A stretch of 64,000 bases of DNA from contig NZ_AP025293.1 of assembly GCF_036492425.1 (NCBI RefSeq), forward strand, positions 558,001 to 622,000. The letters run 5' to 3'. The notes under the pieces were generated by a model. It searched no databases and was not told the origin of the DNA. It saw only the letters and a program-made list of their open reading frames with translations. The translations under genes and the position numbers were made by a program. Each line of letters opens with the position of its first letter. The first letter of the stretch is position 1. Below are positions 28,444-39,100 of this stretch, one piece after another. The stretch comes from Persicobacter psychrovividus (GTDB taxonomy: Bacteria > Bacteroidota > Bacteroidia > Cytophagales > Cyclobacteriaceae).

Positions 28444-28640
28444 AATCCCGAAGGGATGTAATATCATAGCCCGGGGTGAAACCCCGGGATAATAACCGGC
28501 AAAATGCTGAGCCCTGAAAGGGCGTAATATAAATTTCTATACAAATAAAACGTTGCACCCTTTCAGGGTTATAGGTTTTAGGGGAGGGATATTTCGAGGG
28601 GTTTCACCCCTCGCTATGTTATGTAATCCCTTCGGGATAT
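28444..28640. repeat. Head-to-head pair of palindromic repeat modules
   Basis: The left half runs CCCGAAGGGAT (from 28447), CCCGGGGTGAAACCCCGGG (28470-28488), GCCCTGAAAGGGC (28511-28523). The right half has the same three palindromes in reverse order and orientation: ACCCTTTCAGGGT (28557-28569), CGAGGGGTTTCACCCCTCG (28595-28613), AATCCCTTCGGGAT (from 28625). The same module occurs singly in the arrays at 61 and 63 kb. No protein is encoded. Confidence 0.8.
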
Positions 28641-28987
28641 AAAAACAGAAATCTTAAAAACACATTAAATGACCTTTCAACTCATACCTCTCCGAATTCC
28701 CTTTGGTTTAACCTGCTTTAAAGTCATAATTTCGAATAAATGATCGGCTGTTTCTTAACTTAATGACAATGGGTACATCCATACCGTCAATAAAATGATC
28801 TTCTGCGTTAATTTGAAAAATCTGAGTTGTGCGACGCCCCTACGGTGGTAGAAATCATGTTTTTGATTGGGGTGATGGCCTGTGTTCAACAGGATACTGC
28901 ACCATTGTGGCGCTCATCGGTAAAATTTAATCCGTTCTTCTCGCAGGTCGAAGCCTATGTCTTCGACCTTTTTATTGTGCCGAAAAA
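28641..28987. other. Gap with one dispersed repeat
   Basis: No gene was seen. TGGTAGAAATCATG and the 11 bases after it (28846-28870) recur at 40281-40305 with two mismatches. A further inverted relative of the 28359 repeat (CTTAATGACAATGGGT) lies near 28758. Confidence 0.55.
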
Positions 28988-29011
28988 AGCCTGACCACCA
29001 ATGGCCAGGCT
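28988..29011 (-). terminator. Intrinsic terminator of the gene at 29096-32227
   Basis: AGCCTG and CAGGCT arms with an inner CCA/TGG pairing form a hairpin, followed on the minus strand by a run of six T. It lies 85 bases after the stop codon. Confidence 0.75.
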
Positions 29012-29095
29012 CAAAACGACTTAACAAAATAGGTAAACATTCCCCTGTATCTTCGGGAAATATTGATCTATTTTCAGGTTAAATCTATCCTCTGA

Positions 29096-32000
29096 TTATT
29101 CATGTCTGATGATCACTTTTTTACCATAAATACGCTGAGCAGTTGCTACCTGAAGAATATAAATTCCTTCAGGAATATGGCGCACGTCAACCTGATTAAT
29201 CTGCCCCTGATCAACACGGATCGCATATTCATTTCCCAGCACACTAAACAACCTCACCTCTTCGATCTGCTGACCTATGGCAATTTTCAACACCTCATTG
29301 GCTGGCTGCGGGTACACAGTCAGCAGTGCTTCTTCACCTGCACTCAATGGTTTGTCGGGTTGCTGCGCCTCATTCACCAAATCAATGGTAGCTTGTATGT
29401 CCTCCATACTGAAAGGCGTGTTAAGTTTATAAATCTCATCGATATATAATTGCTCATATTCCTCCATCCTGTTCTCAAATTCGAGCAGGCTGAAATAGTC
29501 GGCCATCTGTTCCTTATCATTCTGCGCACTATAAGCATTCATCATCGCCAGGTGCCCTTCAGGGTTAATCTTTTCTATCACAGCCTGAATTTCTGCCCGC
29601 TCAGTAACGTTGCTCATGGTCGCAAATTCCTGCTGATACAAGCTCAGGTATTGTGCCTGATAATCATCAAAATCCTCGGCTTCCATCATGTTATTGGTAA
29701 TTCTGTGGGGCTGTCCCTCATTGATGTAGGCCAAGATTTTCTCCAGGTTTTGCAGGCTTGGGGTATTGACCTGATCGACCACCAACTGCACCTGCCCAAT
29801 CATGGTAAAGGCTGCAATCTGATCCTCAAGCGCAGCAACATAGGCCGTCAGGCTGTCGGCCACCACGCCCTGAATGCCCAGGGTTTCAAAGTCCTGAACC
29901 GTTACCGACTCAGGGCTGTTGATCACCAGTGCCTTGAACACCTCAAACTGCTGGTCTGCCGCTTTCAAATCCTGAAGATTTATTTTAAAACCTCCTGCGC
30001 CACCGGATCCCGAATAGATGATATTCTCATCGCGGGGATCAAAAGCCACATTGAACAGTCGCCCATAGCGGATGCTTTCAGTACCCACCAACGACCAGCT
30101 TGCGCCGCCGTCGTAAGTTACCCCCAGCCCGTAAGCAGGACGGAAATCACCAATGGTTTGCCCTGTTGCAGCGCCAAAAGTCGCATAAATGATGTTGGAG
30201 TTGGTCGGGTGGCAGGTAACTGTACTTGCCCCGAAAAATCCCCCATTAACGGCAATTTTATCGGTGAATTCATCAGAGAGCGTATTGCTTTCCTTGGTGG
30301 CAATACCCGTCCAGTGAACACCGCCGTCGGTACTTTTATAAACGCCTCCGCGTTGCCCTTCAGCAGCTGTACTCACGGCCATATAAAGTGTGTTATTATC
30401 ATTAGGATCAATGGCCATATCTCGGGCATCATAAAGAGGATCTTCATTGATGGTTACCCAGTTGGCACCTTTGTCCGTGGATTTATACAATCGCCCGATT
30501 TTACCGTTGTGCGTGGCCGCCACGGCATAAAGGATATTGGGGTCCGACTGATCGAGGTGCAACTCACGGATGAGGTTGTTGTCAAATTTCTCCCCTATTT
30601 TCTCCCAGCTTTCCCCGCCGTCATGCGTTACGATGGTGGCGTGATCGTTGGGTGCCATGGCCGTTACGTATAGGGTTTGTGGATCGTTGGGGTCAATTTC
30701 CAGCCCACGGTACATGCCCCAGCTATGGAATTCAGAGCCCTGCTTGGCGTCCATCACAATTTGCCATGACTTACCGTTGTCGGTCGATTTCTTAATCTGA
30801 AAACCGCCGTTAGGATTATAAAATGAAAGCTCAATGGCCACATAAATATCGCCGTTATTGGCAAAAGCAATGTCCGTGACAGAAACAAGCCAACTGCTGG
30901 TGCCATCCTTACGCATTTCATGGTGCTTGTTTTCCCAGGTTTTTCCGCCATCACGGGAAAGATACAGCCCGTTATCATACTGCCCCATTAAAACCAGGCC
31001 GTCCACATAAGGGGAAGCTTCCACCACATCGGAAACCGTAAAGTCAATCCCATTGTTAGTGTAAGGCGAAGAATTACTGGAATAGACATTATACCAGTCG
31101 CCGCCGCCATTCTCTGTTTTGTGCGACCAGTGCTCCCCTGCGATCAAATACTCAGGATCCGTAGGCGAAATGTCGAAACCGTAGGCTTTCAAATAGCCTG
31201 TTCCATAGGAGAACCACCCCTGATCCCGGACTCTTCCAGTATAAACGTTACTCCATTTTTCACCCCCGTTGGTCGTTTTCCAGATGGCACCATTTTCCGT
31301 GCCTCCCACATACATGGTTGCTGGATCTTTGGGATTCATCAGTAAATGGTATGGCTGAATGGGCTGACCATTGTGTCGTTCGGGCAAGCCATTATTCCGT
31401 GCCTCCCAGGTGTTGCCCAAATCATCCGAAAAATATACCCCGTAGCCATTCGCTTCACTGTCGATGGTCACAAAAACACGGTTGTTGTCCCGTGGGTCAA
31501 GCACCACATTGAGCACCTTTTGGTGCGGCAGGCGGCTCATTCGTCGCCATGACAATCCAGCATCCTGCGAACGGTAAAGTCCTCGGCTACTGGCAGCAAA
31601 CAATGTTCCTTCAAACTGATTGGAGGCCGTTATCGCAAAAATATTGGCCATTTCCGGAATGTTGGTACTGTACTCTTCCCGAAGGTTGATCCAGCTTTTA
31701 CCCCGGTCTTCAGACTTGAAAATCAGCCCTCGTCCGTATTTCTCTTCTCCGGAATCCATCCCGACCTTTGAAGCCTCGCGGCGGTCACCCATGGCAGCAT
31801 ATAAAATATCAGTATTAAAAGGGTCTGTACAAATCGATACAATGGCGATCGACATTTTGCCCGTCAGAACATGATCTGGCAACCCTTGTCGGACATCCTC
31901 CCAGCTTTGTCCCCGGTCCTCTGAACGAAGAATCCCACCACGCACACCAAGGATCACCAGGTTGGGATCTTCGGGGTGCACAAAAATTTCGGAAATATGT

Positions 32001-32227
32001 TCATTCACCGGCTGGTTGTTGGCCAGGTGCCACTGCTTCCCTCGGTCGTCGCTATAATAAAGGCCCGACACATCGACGCCCACCCATGTTCTACCGGTCT
32101 GATCAATTTTGTAGTCCATCAATGAACCACCAAACCCCAGCCCAAGGACCTCCACCTGAGCACTCAGCCGCTGAGCACCGAACAGTCCGAGACATGTCAA
32201 AAATAATATTCGTAGTAAGTTTTTCAT
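29096..32227 (-). CDS. Secreted BNR-repeat protein with helical repeats and T9SS sorting domain
   Basis: I start at 32227 (1,043 aa), where MKNLLRILFLTCLGLFGAQ opens a Sec signal; the upstream Met adds a non-signal leader. Residues 25-770 form a BNR beta-propeller pair (SDDRGKQW, SEDRGQSW, SEDRGKSW, TTNGGEKW, SRDGGKTW, STDNGKSW, THDGGESW, STDKGANW, STDGGVHW). GVDVSGLYYS near the start resembles the GH74 catalytic-Asp strand. About residues 785-965 are alpha-helical with three repeats sharing IQ.VI..[VI]N. A T9SS sorting domain follows (LLTVYPQPANEVLKI to KKVIIRHE). It is probably an exported glycan-active or protein-binding enzyme. It is a distant relative of the 21018 gene product and follows the GH43 gene in the same direction. 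Confidence 0.85.
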   Translation of the reverse strand: MKNLLRILFLTCLGLFGAQRLSAQVEVLGLGFGGSLMDYKIDQTGRTWVGVDVSGLYYSDDRGKQWHLANNQPVNEHISEIFVHPEDPNLVILGVRGGILRSEDRGQSWEDVRQGLPDHVLTGKMSIAIVSICTDPFNTDILYAAMGDRREASKVGMDSGEEKYGRGLIFKSEDRGKSWINLREEYSTNIPEMANIFAITASNQFEGTLFAASSRGLYRSQDAGLSWRRMSRLPHQKVLNVVLDPRDNNRVFVTIDSEANGYGVYFSDDLGNTWEARNNGLPERHNGQPIQPYHLLMNPKDPATMYVGGTENGAIWKTTNGGEKWSNVYTGRVRDQGWFSYGTGYLKAYGFDISPTDPEYLIAGEHWSHKTENGGGDWYNVYSSNSSPYTNNGIDFTVSDVVEASPYVDGLVLMGQYDNGLYLSRDGGKTWENKHHEMRKDGTSSWLVSVTDIAFANNGDIYVAIELSFYNPNGGFQIKKSTDNGKSWQIVMDAKQGSEFHSWGMYRGLEIDPNDPQTLYVTAMAPNDHATIVTHDGGESWEKIGEKFDNNLIRELHLDQSDPNILYAVAATHNGKIGRLYKSTDKGANWVTINEDPLYDARDMAIDPNDNNTLYMAVSTAAEGQRGGVYKSTDGGVHWTGIATKESNTLSDEFTDKIAVNGGFFGASTVTCHPTNSNIIYATFGAATGQTIGDFRPAYGLGVTYDGGASWSLVGTESIRYGRLFNVAFDPRDENIIYSGSGGAGGFKINLQDLKAADQQFEVFKALVINSPESVTVQDFETLGIQGVVADSLTAYVAALEDQIAAFTMIGQVQLVVDQVNTPSLQNLEKILAYINEGQPHRITNNMMEAEDFDDYQAQYLSLYQQEFATMSNVTERAEIQAVIEKINPEGHLAMMNAYSAQNDKEQMADYFSLLEFENRMEEYEQLYIDEIYKLNTPFSMEDIQATIDLVNEAQQPDKPLSAGEEALLTVYPQPANEVLKIAIGQQIEEVRLFSVLGNEYAIRVDQGQINQVDVRHIPEGIYILQVATAQRIYGKKVIIRHE

Positions 32228-32361
32228 AAAAAAATGCGCCTTGTTGTCTTCACAAATATGCATCATGCGCAACGAAATTCACTTCTCGAATTTTTTAAAG
32301 TCTTTTGATTTATAAACAAGACAACTAAAGACTAACAATCAATCCTTTAAACCACAAAAAA

Positions 32362-32389
32362 AGCCCCGAAACAGGGCTATTTCAGGGCT
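32362..32389 (-). terminator. Intrinsic terminator of the GH43 gene
   Basis: AGCCCCGAAA (32362-32371) pairs with TTTCAGGGCT (32380-32389) with one mismatch. On the minus strand a T run follows. The GH43 stop is 97 bases upstream. Confidence 0.65.
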
Positions 32390-32485
32390 TTTATCTCGAT
32401 TTATAAATGGTATTTTATCTTTCAGAAGAGTGATTTCTTCCTGCTTTTGGCTATTGATTCCTTTGAGTGATCAACTTTTCAGTCC

Positions 32486-33544
32486 CTATTGGGAAACGGC
32501 AGCAGTAATGAGCTTGATGGCCTCCACCCCTTCCCGGGTCATGACCATCGGCTTGATCGTTCCGTCTTCATTAAAATACATGCGGTCGATGCAGGTTACG
32601 CGGTGATCACGGTCTTCGTTCGGGATCGGACGACGGTGATAAACCATATACCAGTCATCGGTATTCGGTGCGCAAAAGGCGGAGTTGTGCCCTGCTCCTG
32701 TTGCCATGTTTTCATCAGAAGAAAGAATCGTAGCCTCCCGTTTGAAAGGACCCGTCGGGTGGTCGGCAATCGCATAAGCCACCTGGTAGGTGCCGTTGCC
32801 CCATCCGCCCTCGGACCACATCAAATAGTATTTTCCTTTACGCTTGAACATAAACGGCCCTTCGACATAATTTTCAGGGGTAATTTCATGGAACAGCTGC
32901 CCATCTTCCCAGGGAGTAACGGTCTTGAAATCGGAGCTGAGCTTACCGAGGTTACAGTGCTTCCATCCGCCATAAAAGAGATAGTGCTGACCATCATCAT
33001 CCCTGAAAACAAACTGATCAATCGGTTGTGCGCCATGGTGGAAATCGGAGATCAGTGGCTTGCCGAGGTAATCCTTGTAAGGGCCTTCAGGTTGGTCGGC
33101 CACAGCAATGCCTATGCCACCAAAATGATTGATCGGATCGTCTTCCTTGTACAAAAAGTTACCCGGCTTCTGAATATCATTGGCTGAGAAAAACAGAAAA
33201 TACTTCCCTTGATTTTCAATGATGGAAGGCGCCCACATGGCTTGTTTTGCCCACGTAATTTTGGTGGTATCCAAAACCCGCTCGTGCTTGGTCCAGTTCA
33301 CCAAATCCGAGGATGAAAAAGCATCGAAATAAACCTGCTGCTTGTATTTGGTGGAAGTGGTAGGGAAAATCCATGCCTTCCCATCCAACATCGCCACTTC
33401 CGGATCAGCATACCAACCCTCGAAAATGGGATTGCCCGACCGTGCTTTTGTGGAGATTGTGGAGGTTGTTGCCTGGCTTTTCTCTGCAGGCTTACAGCCT
33501 GAGGCCACAATTATGGCAATATAAATTAAAAACGACCATCTCAT
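32486..33544 (-). CDS. GH43-family glycosidase lipoprotein (beta-xylosidase/arabinofuranosidase type)
   Basis: I start at 33544 (352 aa), where MRWSFLIYIAIIVASGC gives a lipoprotein signal; a Met 40 codons upstream has no signal and is unlikely. Five-bladed propeller motifs of GH43 are present: GWYADPEV with the general-base Asp, MWAPSIIENQGKYFLFFSA, DQFVFRDDDGQHYLFYGG with the middle Asp, and YVEGPFMFKRKGKYYLMWS with the general-acid Glu. It should hydrolyse xylosyl or arabinosyl side chains or oligomers. It lies between the BNR protein and the second SusC/SusD pair, but a plus-strand gene at 33815 breaks the operon. Confidence 0.92.
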   Translation of the reverse strand: MRWSFLIYIAIIVASGCKPAEKSQATTSTISTKARSGNPIFEGWYADPEVAMLDGKAWIFPTTSTKYKQQVYFDAFSSSDLVNWTKHERVLDTTKITWAKQAMWAPSIIENQGKYFLFFSANDIQKPGNFLYKEDDPINHFGGIGIAVADQPEGPYKDYLGKPLISDFHHGAQPIDQFVFRDDDGQHYLFYGGWKHCNLGKLSSDFKTVTPWEDGQLFHEITPENYVEGPFMFKRKGKYYLMWSEGGWGNGTYQVAYAIADHPTGPFKREATILSSDENMATGAGHNSAFCAPNTDDWYMVYHRRPIPNEDRDHRVTCIDRMYFNEDGTIKPMVMTREGVEAIKLITAAVSQ

Positions 33545-33814
33545 GGAATGTATAGTTCTGTGGTTAAAAAATAAATTCAATTTAGCACCCTTTGGCTCAA
33601 GGAGCACTTTTTTTAAGTATAATTCTCTTGCTATTGCCCAATCCAAATGAATTTCACGGTTCACAAAGGCTTTCTCCTCCCCTTTGAGTGATATTTTCGG
33701 CCGACTGATCCGGTAAAAGGGCGATGATATATATCGTTTTCAGTCATCATTTTTTCATGGAAATAAATAACTTTACAACACATAAATCAACCATCAACCT
33801 AAACCATTCAGACA

Positions 33815-34351
33815 TTGACTTATAAATCACTTATTTCAGCCTTTGCTGTCATGGCATGCCTGGGCTGTTCCAATAATGCCGAAAATCCGATTGATCAGGA
33901 GTTTGAGATCGATTATGCCACAATTGAATGTGCCGATAAAACCAACAATAGAAATGCTGAAAAATTTGACTGGGCAATCGGAGGGGATTACTGTATTCCT
34001 GATGCCGCACAGATCAGCGACGGCAGCAATATTTTAGAAGATGGCGAAATTAATGCCATCATCATTGAAAGCCTTGAGAATGACGGCAGCAATCCACAGC
34101 TGCTCAAAAAACTGAAACAGGAAAAATACGATGTTGTAAATATCGAAAAAAAGGCCGTTTATACCGCACACCCTGCCAGTAATGAACAGGAAGCTATGGA
34201 CCTTCTGATTGTAAACAACGATTCTGTGGAGTTGCCCAATGATGGCAGTGAAGCGTATGTATGGTGGTATGGGCAAATTGAAGTTACACTGCAGAGAAAT
34301 AATAAAATAGCCTATGTTACCATTGATATCGGCATGCAGATCAAAAATTAA
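33815..34351 (+). CDS. Small hypothetical lipoprotein
   Basis: This 178-residue protein begins at a TTG codon. No ATG lies between the upstream in-frame stop (33800) and the signal, and the TTG gives a complete lipoprotein signal (SLISAFAVMACLG-C). The mature part is acidic and ends in beta-rich VWWYGQIEVTLQRNNKIAYVTIDIG. No family is recognised. It is the only plus-strand gene in this part of the locus. It shares a bidirectional terminator with the SusD gene at 34565. Confidence 0.65.
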   Translation: MTYKSLISAFAVMACLGCSNNAENPIDQEFEIDYATIECADKTNNRNAEKFDWAIGGDYCIPDAAQISDGSNILEDGEINAIIIESLENDGSNPQLLKKLKQEKYDVVNIEKKAVYTAHPASNEQEAMDLLIVNNDSVELPNDGSEAYVWWYGQIEVTLQRNNKIAYVTIDIGMQIKN

Positions 34352-34505
34352 GCGCGCACTTTTACGGGCTTGATACCTTCAGGACTTTTCTTTGTTTTCA
34401 GGCATCCCGCTTGGAACGACTGGAGCATAGTCCCCAAATAATAGACAGGATCAACCTCATCAATCCACTCCCGAAATTTCCATGACTTACGGATTTTAGG
34501 ATACA

Positions 34506-34542
34506 AAAAATCCCCTCACGATCCATTCATGAGGGGATTTTT
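34506..34542. terminator. Bidirectional intrinsic terminator
   Basis: AAAAATCCCCTCA (34506-34518) and TGAGGGGATTTTT (34530-34542) are perfect inverted repeats, with A and T runs on the two sides. It serves the convergent genes ending at 34351 and 34565. Confidence 0.9.
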
Positions 34543-34564
34543 AGATTCTTTACTGATTAATGGC

Positions 34565-36133
34565 TTATAGTCTTGGCAACTGCCCTTCCACCATTGGATT
34601 GTTCAACACTTCCTGCTCAGGAATCTGGAAGAAGTGATAATGACTGCTTTTGCCGACTGGCGAACGATCAGGGTAAGACAGGATGTGGTGCCCCCTTGTC
34701 AATACACTGTCTTTTACCATTCCGAGATAATCTTCGAAATCCTTTTGATCGATCACTTTTCGGTGAACGGTTGCCTGCGTACGGTTAATATCAAAGATAC
34801 CGGCTTCGCCTTCACCCCACAGCTCTCTGCGGCGCTCCTTCAGCACAAAATCAACATCAACAGTACTTACCTGTGAGGCATCTCGGGCTGCACGCAATTC
34901 ATTGATGATCTCCAATGCCGGACGCTCAGCTTGTCCTCCACGCAAAACAGCTTCGGCCTCGATCAAAAACATCTCCGCCACGCGCATATAAACGATGTCG
35001 CCCGTTGGCTCAGAATCACGGAACTTAAACTTGGTATATTTCAAAGCATTCTGCACACGAGGAGCACCCGTAGAATCTGGCACTTCAAAAAGTTGGAAAC
35101 GCACATCTGAAGTATCAAATCCATTGCCATAATCAAACAGATTCCTGAAGTATGGATCAGGTAAAGCCGACTTGTAATACGCCCGCCCATCATTACTGCG
35201 GGTATCCATATAATGGAAGATATAACTCATGTCGCTGTTGTCTGCAGACTGTGGTAAATCAAGCATCCACTCTGGATTGGAGTCTTCATTAAAGCCCGCC
35301 AAAAATTCTTCAGGTTTCATCAAAGACATGCCTTCCTGCGCCATGCGCGCATACTTTGCCGCTTTGTCCATATCGGCTTTTACCCCTGATCCGTCCGCTT
35401 TTGTCCCGCGGGTCAGATAAGCACGTGCCAGGATTCCTGCCGCCACATTTTTGTTGATCATCGCCTTGGACGATCGGTTATAGTCCACCTCTTCAAAGAT
35501 GTTTACCGAACGTTCCAAACCATCAATCAGAAAATCATAAACCTCCGCTACGGTAGAAAGAGGCATGCCTTCACGCCCCGTTTCAGCATCCACGATTTGT
35601 TCGTAAATCGGCGCAACATCGAGGTCTGCCGCCTGCTCATAGCTTGCCTGCCAAAAACGAACGACATCGAGATAGGCGAAAGAACGCAAAGCTAACAGCT
35701 GCGCATAAGTGATCTTGGATTCCTCCCTGTGCGACTCATAGGCCGCCGTTTCGAATTGCTGAATCCCGTTGTTACAGGTGGCAATGGATTTAAAGTAATA
35801 CTGCCAGAATCGGCGTGGTACCGAACTCGTGAAATTGTCGGTCGATAAGTATTTGTACTCTCTGGTAACGCCACCATAAATACCATCAGAGCCCACCACA
35901 TCCTGCCCCAGGGCATCAGAAGCCAATTGGATGGACTTGTAGCCTGGGTAAGCATAGGAGATAAACCAATCCGTCAGAGAATAATAGGCGCCTAAGTAGT
36001 AAGAAGGGGTAAGTTCACCACCCTCACCTGCCATATTATCATCGGTAATGTAACGTGGTGGGGTAACGCTCAGAAAATTGTCGCAGGCCGAAAAAAGGAC
36101 GGCCATGCCTAACATTAGAAATATTTTTTTCAT
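34565..36133 (-). CDS. SusD/RagB-family lipoprotein (second pair)
   Basis: This 522-residue protein has a lipobox (LFSA-C) followed by the SusD opening CDNFLSVTPPRYITDDN. C-terminal SusD motifs are present (DIVYMRVAEMFLIEAEAVLRGG, KERRRELWGEGEAGIFDINR). It lies 13 bases after its SusC partner. It should bind the glycan imported by that pair. Confidence 0.96.
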   Translation of the reverse strand: MKKIFLMLGMAVLFSACDNFLSVTPPRYITDDNMAGEGGELTPSYYLGAYYSLTDWFISYAYPGYKSIQLASDALGQDVVGSDGIYGGVTREYKYLSTDNFTSSVPRRFWQYYFKSIATCNNGIQQFETAAYESHREESKITYAQLLALRSFAYLDVVRFWQASYEQAADLDVAPIYEQIVDAETGREGMPLSTVAEVYDFLIDGLERSVNIFEEVDYNRSSKAMINKNVAAGILARAYLTRGTKADGSGVKADMDKAAKYARMAQEGMSLMKPEEFLAGFNEDSNPEWMLDLPQSADNSDMSYIFHYMDTRSNDGRAYYKSALPDPYFRNLFDYGNGFDTSDVRFQLFEVPDSTGAPRVQNALKYTKFKFRDSEPTGDIVYMRVAEMFLIEAEAVLRGGQAERPALEIINELRAARDASQVSTVDVDFVLKERRRELWGEGEAGIFDINRTQATVHRKVIDQKDFEDYLGMVKDSVLTRGHHILSYPDRSPVGKSSHYHFFQIPEQEVLNNPMVEGQLPRL

Positions 36134-36146
36134 GATTGATTACAGA

Positions 36147-39100
36147 TTAGAATGAAAGGTTGATACCACCCGAGATCACTTTGGCTGCTGGGTAACGGTA
36201 GCCCGTAACACCTTCAAGCCCACCAGTTTCAGGATCAATGCCGTCCACACCAAAAATAGTGAACAGGTTTTCTCCCTGAACAAAGACACTACATGCGGAC
36301 ATGCTCAGTCTGTTGATCAGCGACTCCGGCAAAGCGTAAGTGATGTTCAGGTTTTTCAGACGTACATAAGAAGCATCGTACAGGTGGCGGGTTGATTGTG
36401 CGGTAAAGCCATTGGCTGGTGCACTGGTAGTCAGACGAGGCAAATCGGAATCCTGATTGTCTGGTGTCCATCGGTTCAGCATATCCACTGCCCATGGTCT
36501 GGCATTGACACTTCCTGTTCCGTAGAAAGTGGTGTACTCGCCTCCGGTATAGATTTTCCCGCCTACCGAATAAGACAATAAGGCCGTTACGGTGAAGTTT
36601 TTGTAACGCAGGCTGGTGTTCACCCCACCAAAGAAATCAGGCAAGGCACTGCCAGCGTTCACACGGTCGGCTTCATTGTAATTGGTGGATTTATATCGCT
36701 CGCCAGTCTGTTCATCGATCAGGTACCAAGTCGGCAAACCTCCAGGGTTAGGCGTAGAGGCCTCCACAATGTCACCATCGTTATTGCGATCATACAGCTG
36801 CTCTCCAATTTGGGAGTTACCTGCAAATTCACGCAGGTAGAAAGCATAACGATCATCGCCAGTCATCAGACGCTTAGTACCTGAAATCACCCCTTCCTCA
36901 ATTGGGAAGTCAGTAATGACATTTTTATAATGGGTAACATTGAAGCCAAGGTTCCAGCTGAAGTCTTTCTTATCGATCAAAGTCCCATTCAATTCCAACT
37001 CTACCCCACGGTTACGCATTTCCCCTACATTGGAAATAATGCCCGTAAAACCGGTCGATGGTGCCAATGGCATTTCATAAATCAAGTCCTTTGATTTGCG
37101 CTGGAACCATTCCAGGTTACCACGCAAGCGGTTCTCGAACATGCCGAAGTCCATTCCGATATTGGCATTCAGGTTGGTTTCCCAGGTAACGTTGTCGTTG
37201 GCCAAACGGGAAATTGTTACCGCCGAAGAGCTTCCGATACGCTCGGCGGCGTAAAGGTTTTGATAGGCGTAATAGATGGATGAGCCACTCTCGGTACGGA
37301 TATCCTGATTACCCTGTGCTCCATAACTGGCTTTCAGCTTCAGGTTGTCGAGGAAAGTAAACTGATCCATGAAATCCTCTTTGGAAATGTTCCATGCACC
37401 ACCCACAGACCAGAAGTTACCCCATCGGTTGTCTTTATGAAAACGGGAAGAACCATCGGCACGGTAAGAAACCGACAGGTTGTATTTTTCACTCAGGCTG
37501 TACTCCACACGCCCAAAGAAAGAGGCCAGGGAATAATAGTCAGTGTAAGCGGTATAGTCGCCAATTTGCGAACCAAAAGAAGGCTCCTGCACACCGGCTA
37601 CGGGGAAGTTACTCCGCGAACCATAATTGTAAGTGTATTTATAAGCATAGATTTCCTGCCCTGCAATTGCCGAAATACTGTGCTGGCCTTTGTCCAGCTG
37701 ATAAGAAAGTACATTGTTGAAAGTATAACTTTGGGTCAGCTGATTTGAGCGCGAAGCAGAGGTGCTTTGCAGGTTTTGAATGACGTCAAGGTCACTGTAT
37801 GGGTCATCAAGAAAGGCAGGTGTATAAGTGTGGTTATTTCTGAAACTGATGTCCGTATTGTAGCTTGTTTTGAATTTCAGACCTTTCAGGAATGATAACT
37901 TATCAGACATCTCAGCGATATCGAAATCCGCACTACCACGCACCGAGATCAAATCGCGGTTACGCTCATTAACCGACATTGGGATCGAGCCCATCAGGTT
38001 GGTACGGGCGTAAGAACTTGTTCGGTAAGTACCAAAGTCAAGCTTTTTATTGCCGTTACGATCCGTGATAAAGCTACCGTCCTGCGGGTTGCGCTGGTAA
38101 ATTGGGTAGAAGCTCGCCATGTTCAAGCCATAAGTTGCTCCGTTGCCGACGTTACTGTCCTGACTGTCATTGAACAGCTGCTGCGAACGAGCGTAGTTTA
38201 GGTTCAAGGAAGTCGTCAGCCAGTTGGTGGTTTTGTTGGTCAATTTCAGACGGGTGGTGAAACGCTCGAAGCCTGAACCAAGCATCATACCGCTTTCATT
38301 CAAATAACTTCCCGAAAGGAAATACTGCGTACGCTTTGATCCACCGTTAATGCTCAGGTTGGTTTCATAACGCTTGCCCGAACCGATCACGGCCTCGTCC
38401 CAGTTGTCATCCCATAGCGGGTTCAAACCATCCTTCAGGCGACCATCCACACCAACGGGCTGAGGGTTTGCCGTACCGTAAGGGTTGATGCCAATCGTTC
38501 CGATCAAACCATTAGATGCATTTTGTGCTGCTGTTGCGGCATCCTGTCCATTGTCCATGAAACCGTTGCGCATCGCTTCCCATTTCAATTCCATATAATC
38601 ATTGGTACCCAGGCGCTCGATAGGCTTGACCGCACGGCTTGATACCCCCATGGTAGAACGAATATTGATCTTTGGCTCCGTACCCGAAAGGCCGGACTTG
38701 GTGGTGATCATGATCAGACCATTGGCTGCACGTGAACCGTAGATCGCCGCCGAAGCCGCATCTTTCATTACCGTCATCGACTTGATGTCCGTTGGGTTGA
38801 TCGAAGAAAGGTCGCCGTCAAAAGGAACCCCATCGACTACATATAAAGGATCACTGCCCGAGTTGATCGAACCCACCCCACGGATACGCACGCTCGCCGA
38901 CTCCCCCGGCTGACCGGAAGCCGAAATTACCTGCACCCCAGAACTGGTTCCCTGCAGGGCATTCGATACGTTGGTCACCTGTGCGGTCTGGATACGCTCT
39001 TCATCCACAAAAGAAGCCGAACCGGTAAAGGCGCTTTTCTTGGCCACACCATAGGCCACGACCATCACCTCATCGAGCTCGGTAACGTCGGCATCGAGTT

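Noticed and set aside
28164-28660. Insertion-sequence remnant
   Set aside because: There is no transposase fragment in any frame; the stretch is made only of short palindromes and direct repeats.
29450-30673. 407-codon frame opposite the BNR-repeat gene
   Set aside because: It is antisense to a well-supported propeller gene; the length comes from the codon bias of the real gene.
33545-33664. N-terminal extension of the GH43 protein
   Set aside because: The 40 extra residues lack a signal and would bury the lipoprotein signal that begins at 33544.
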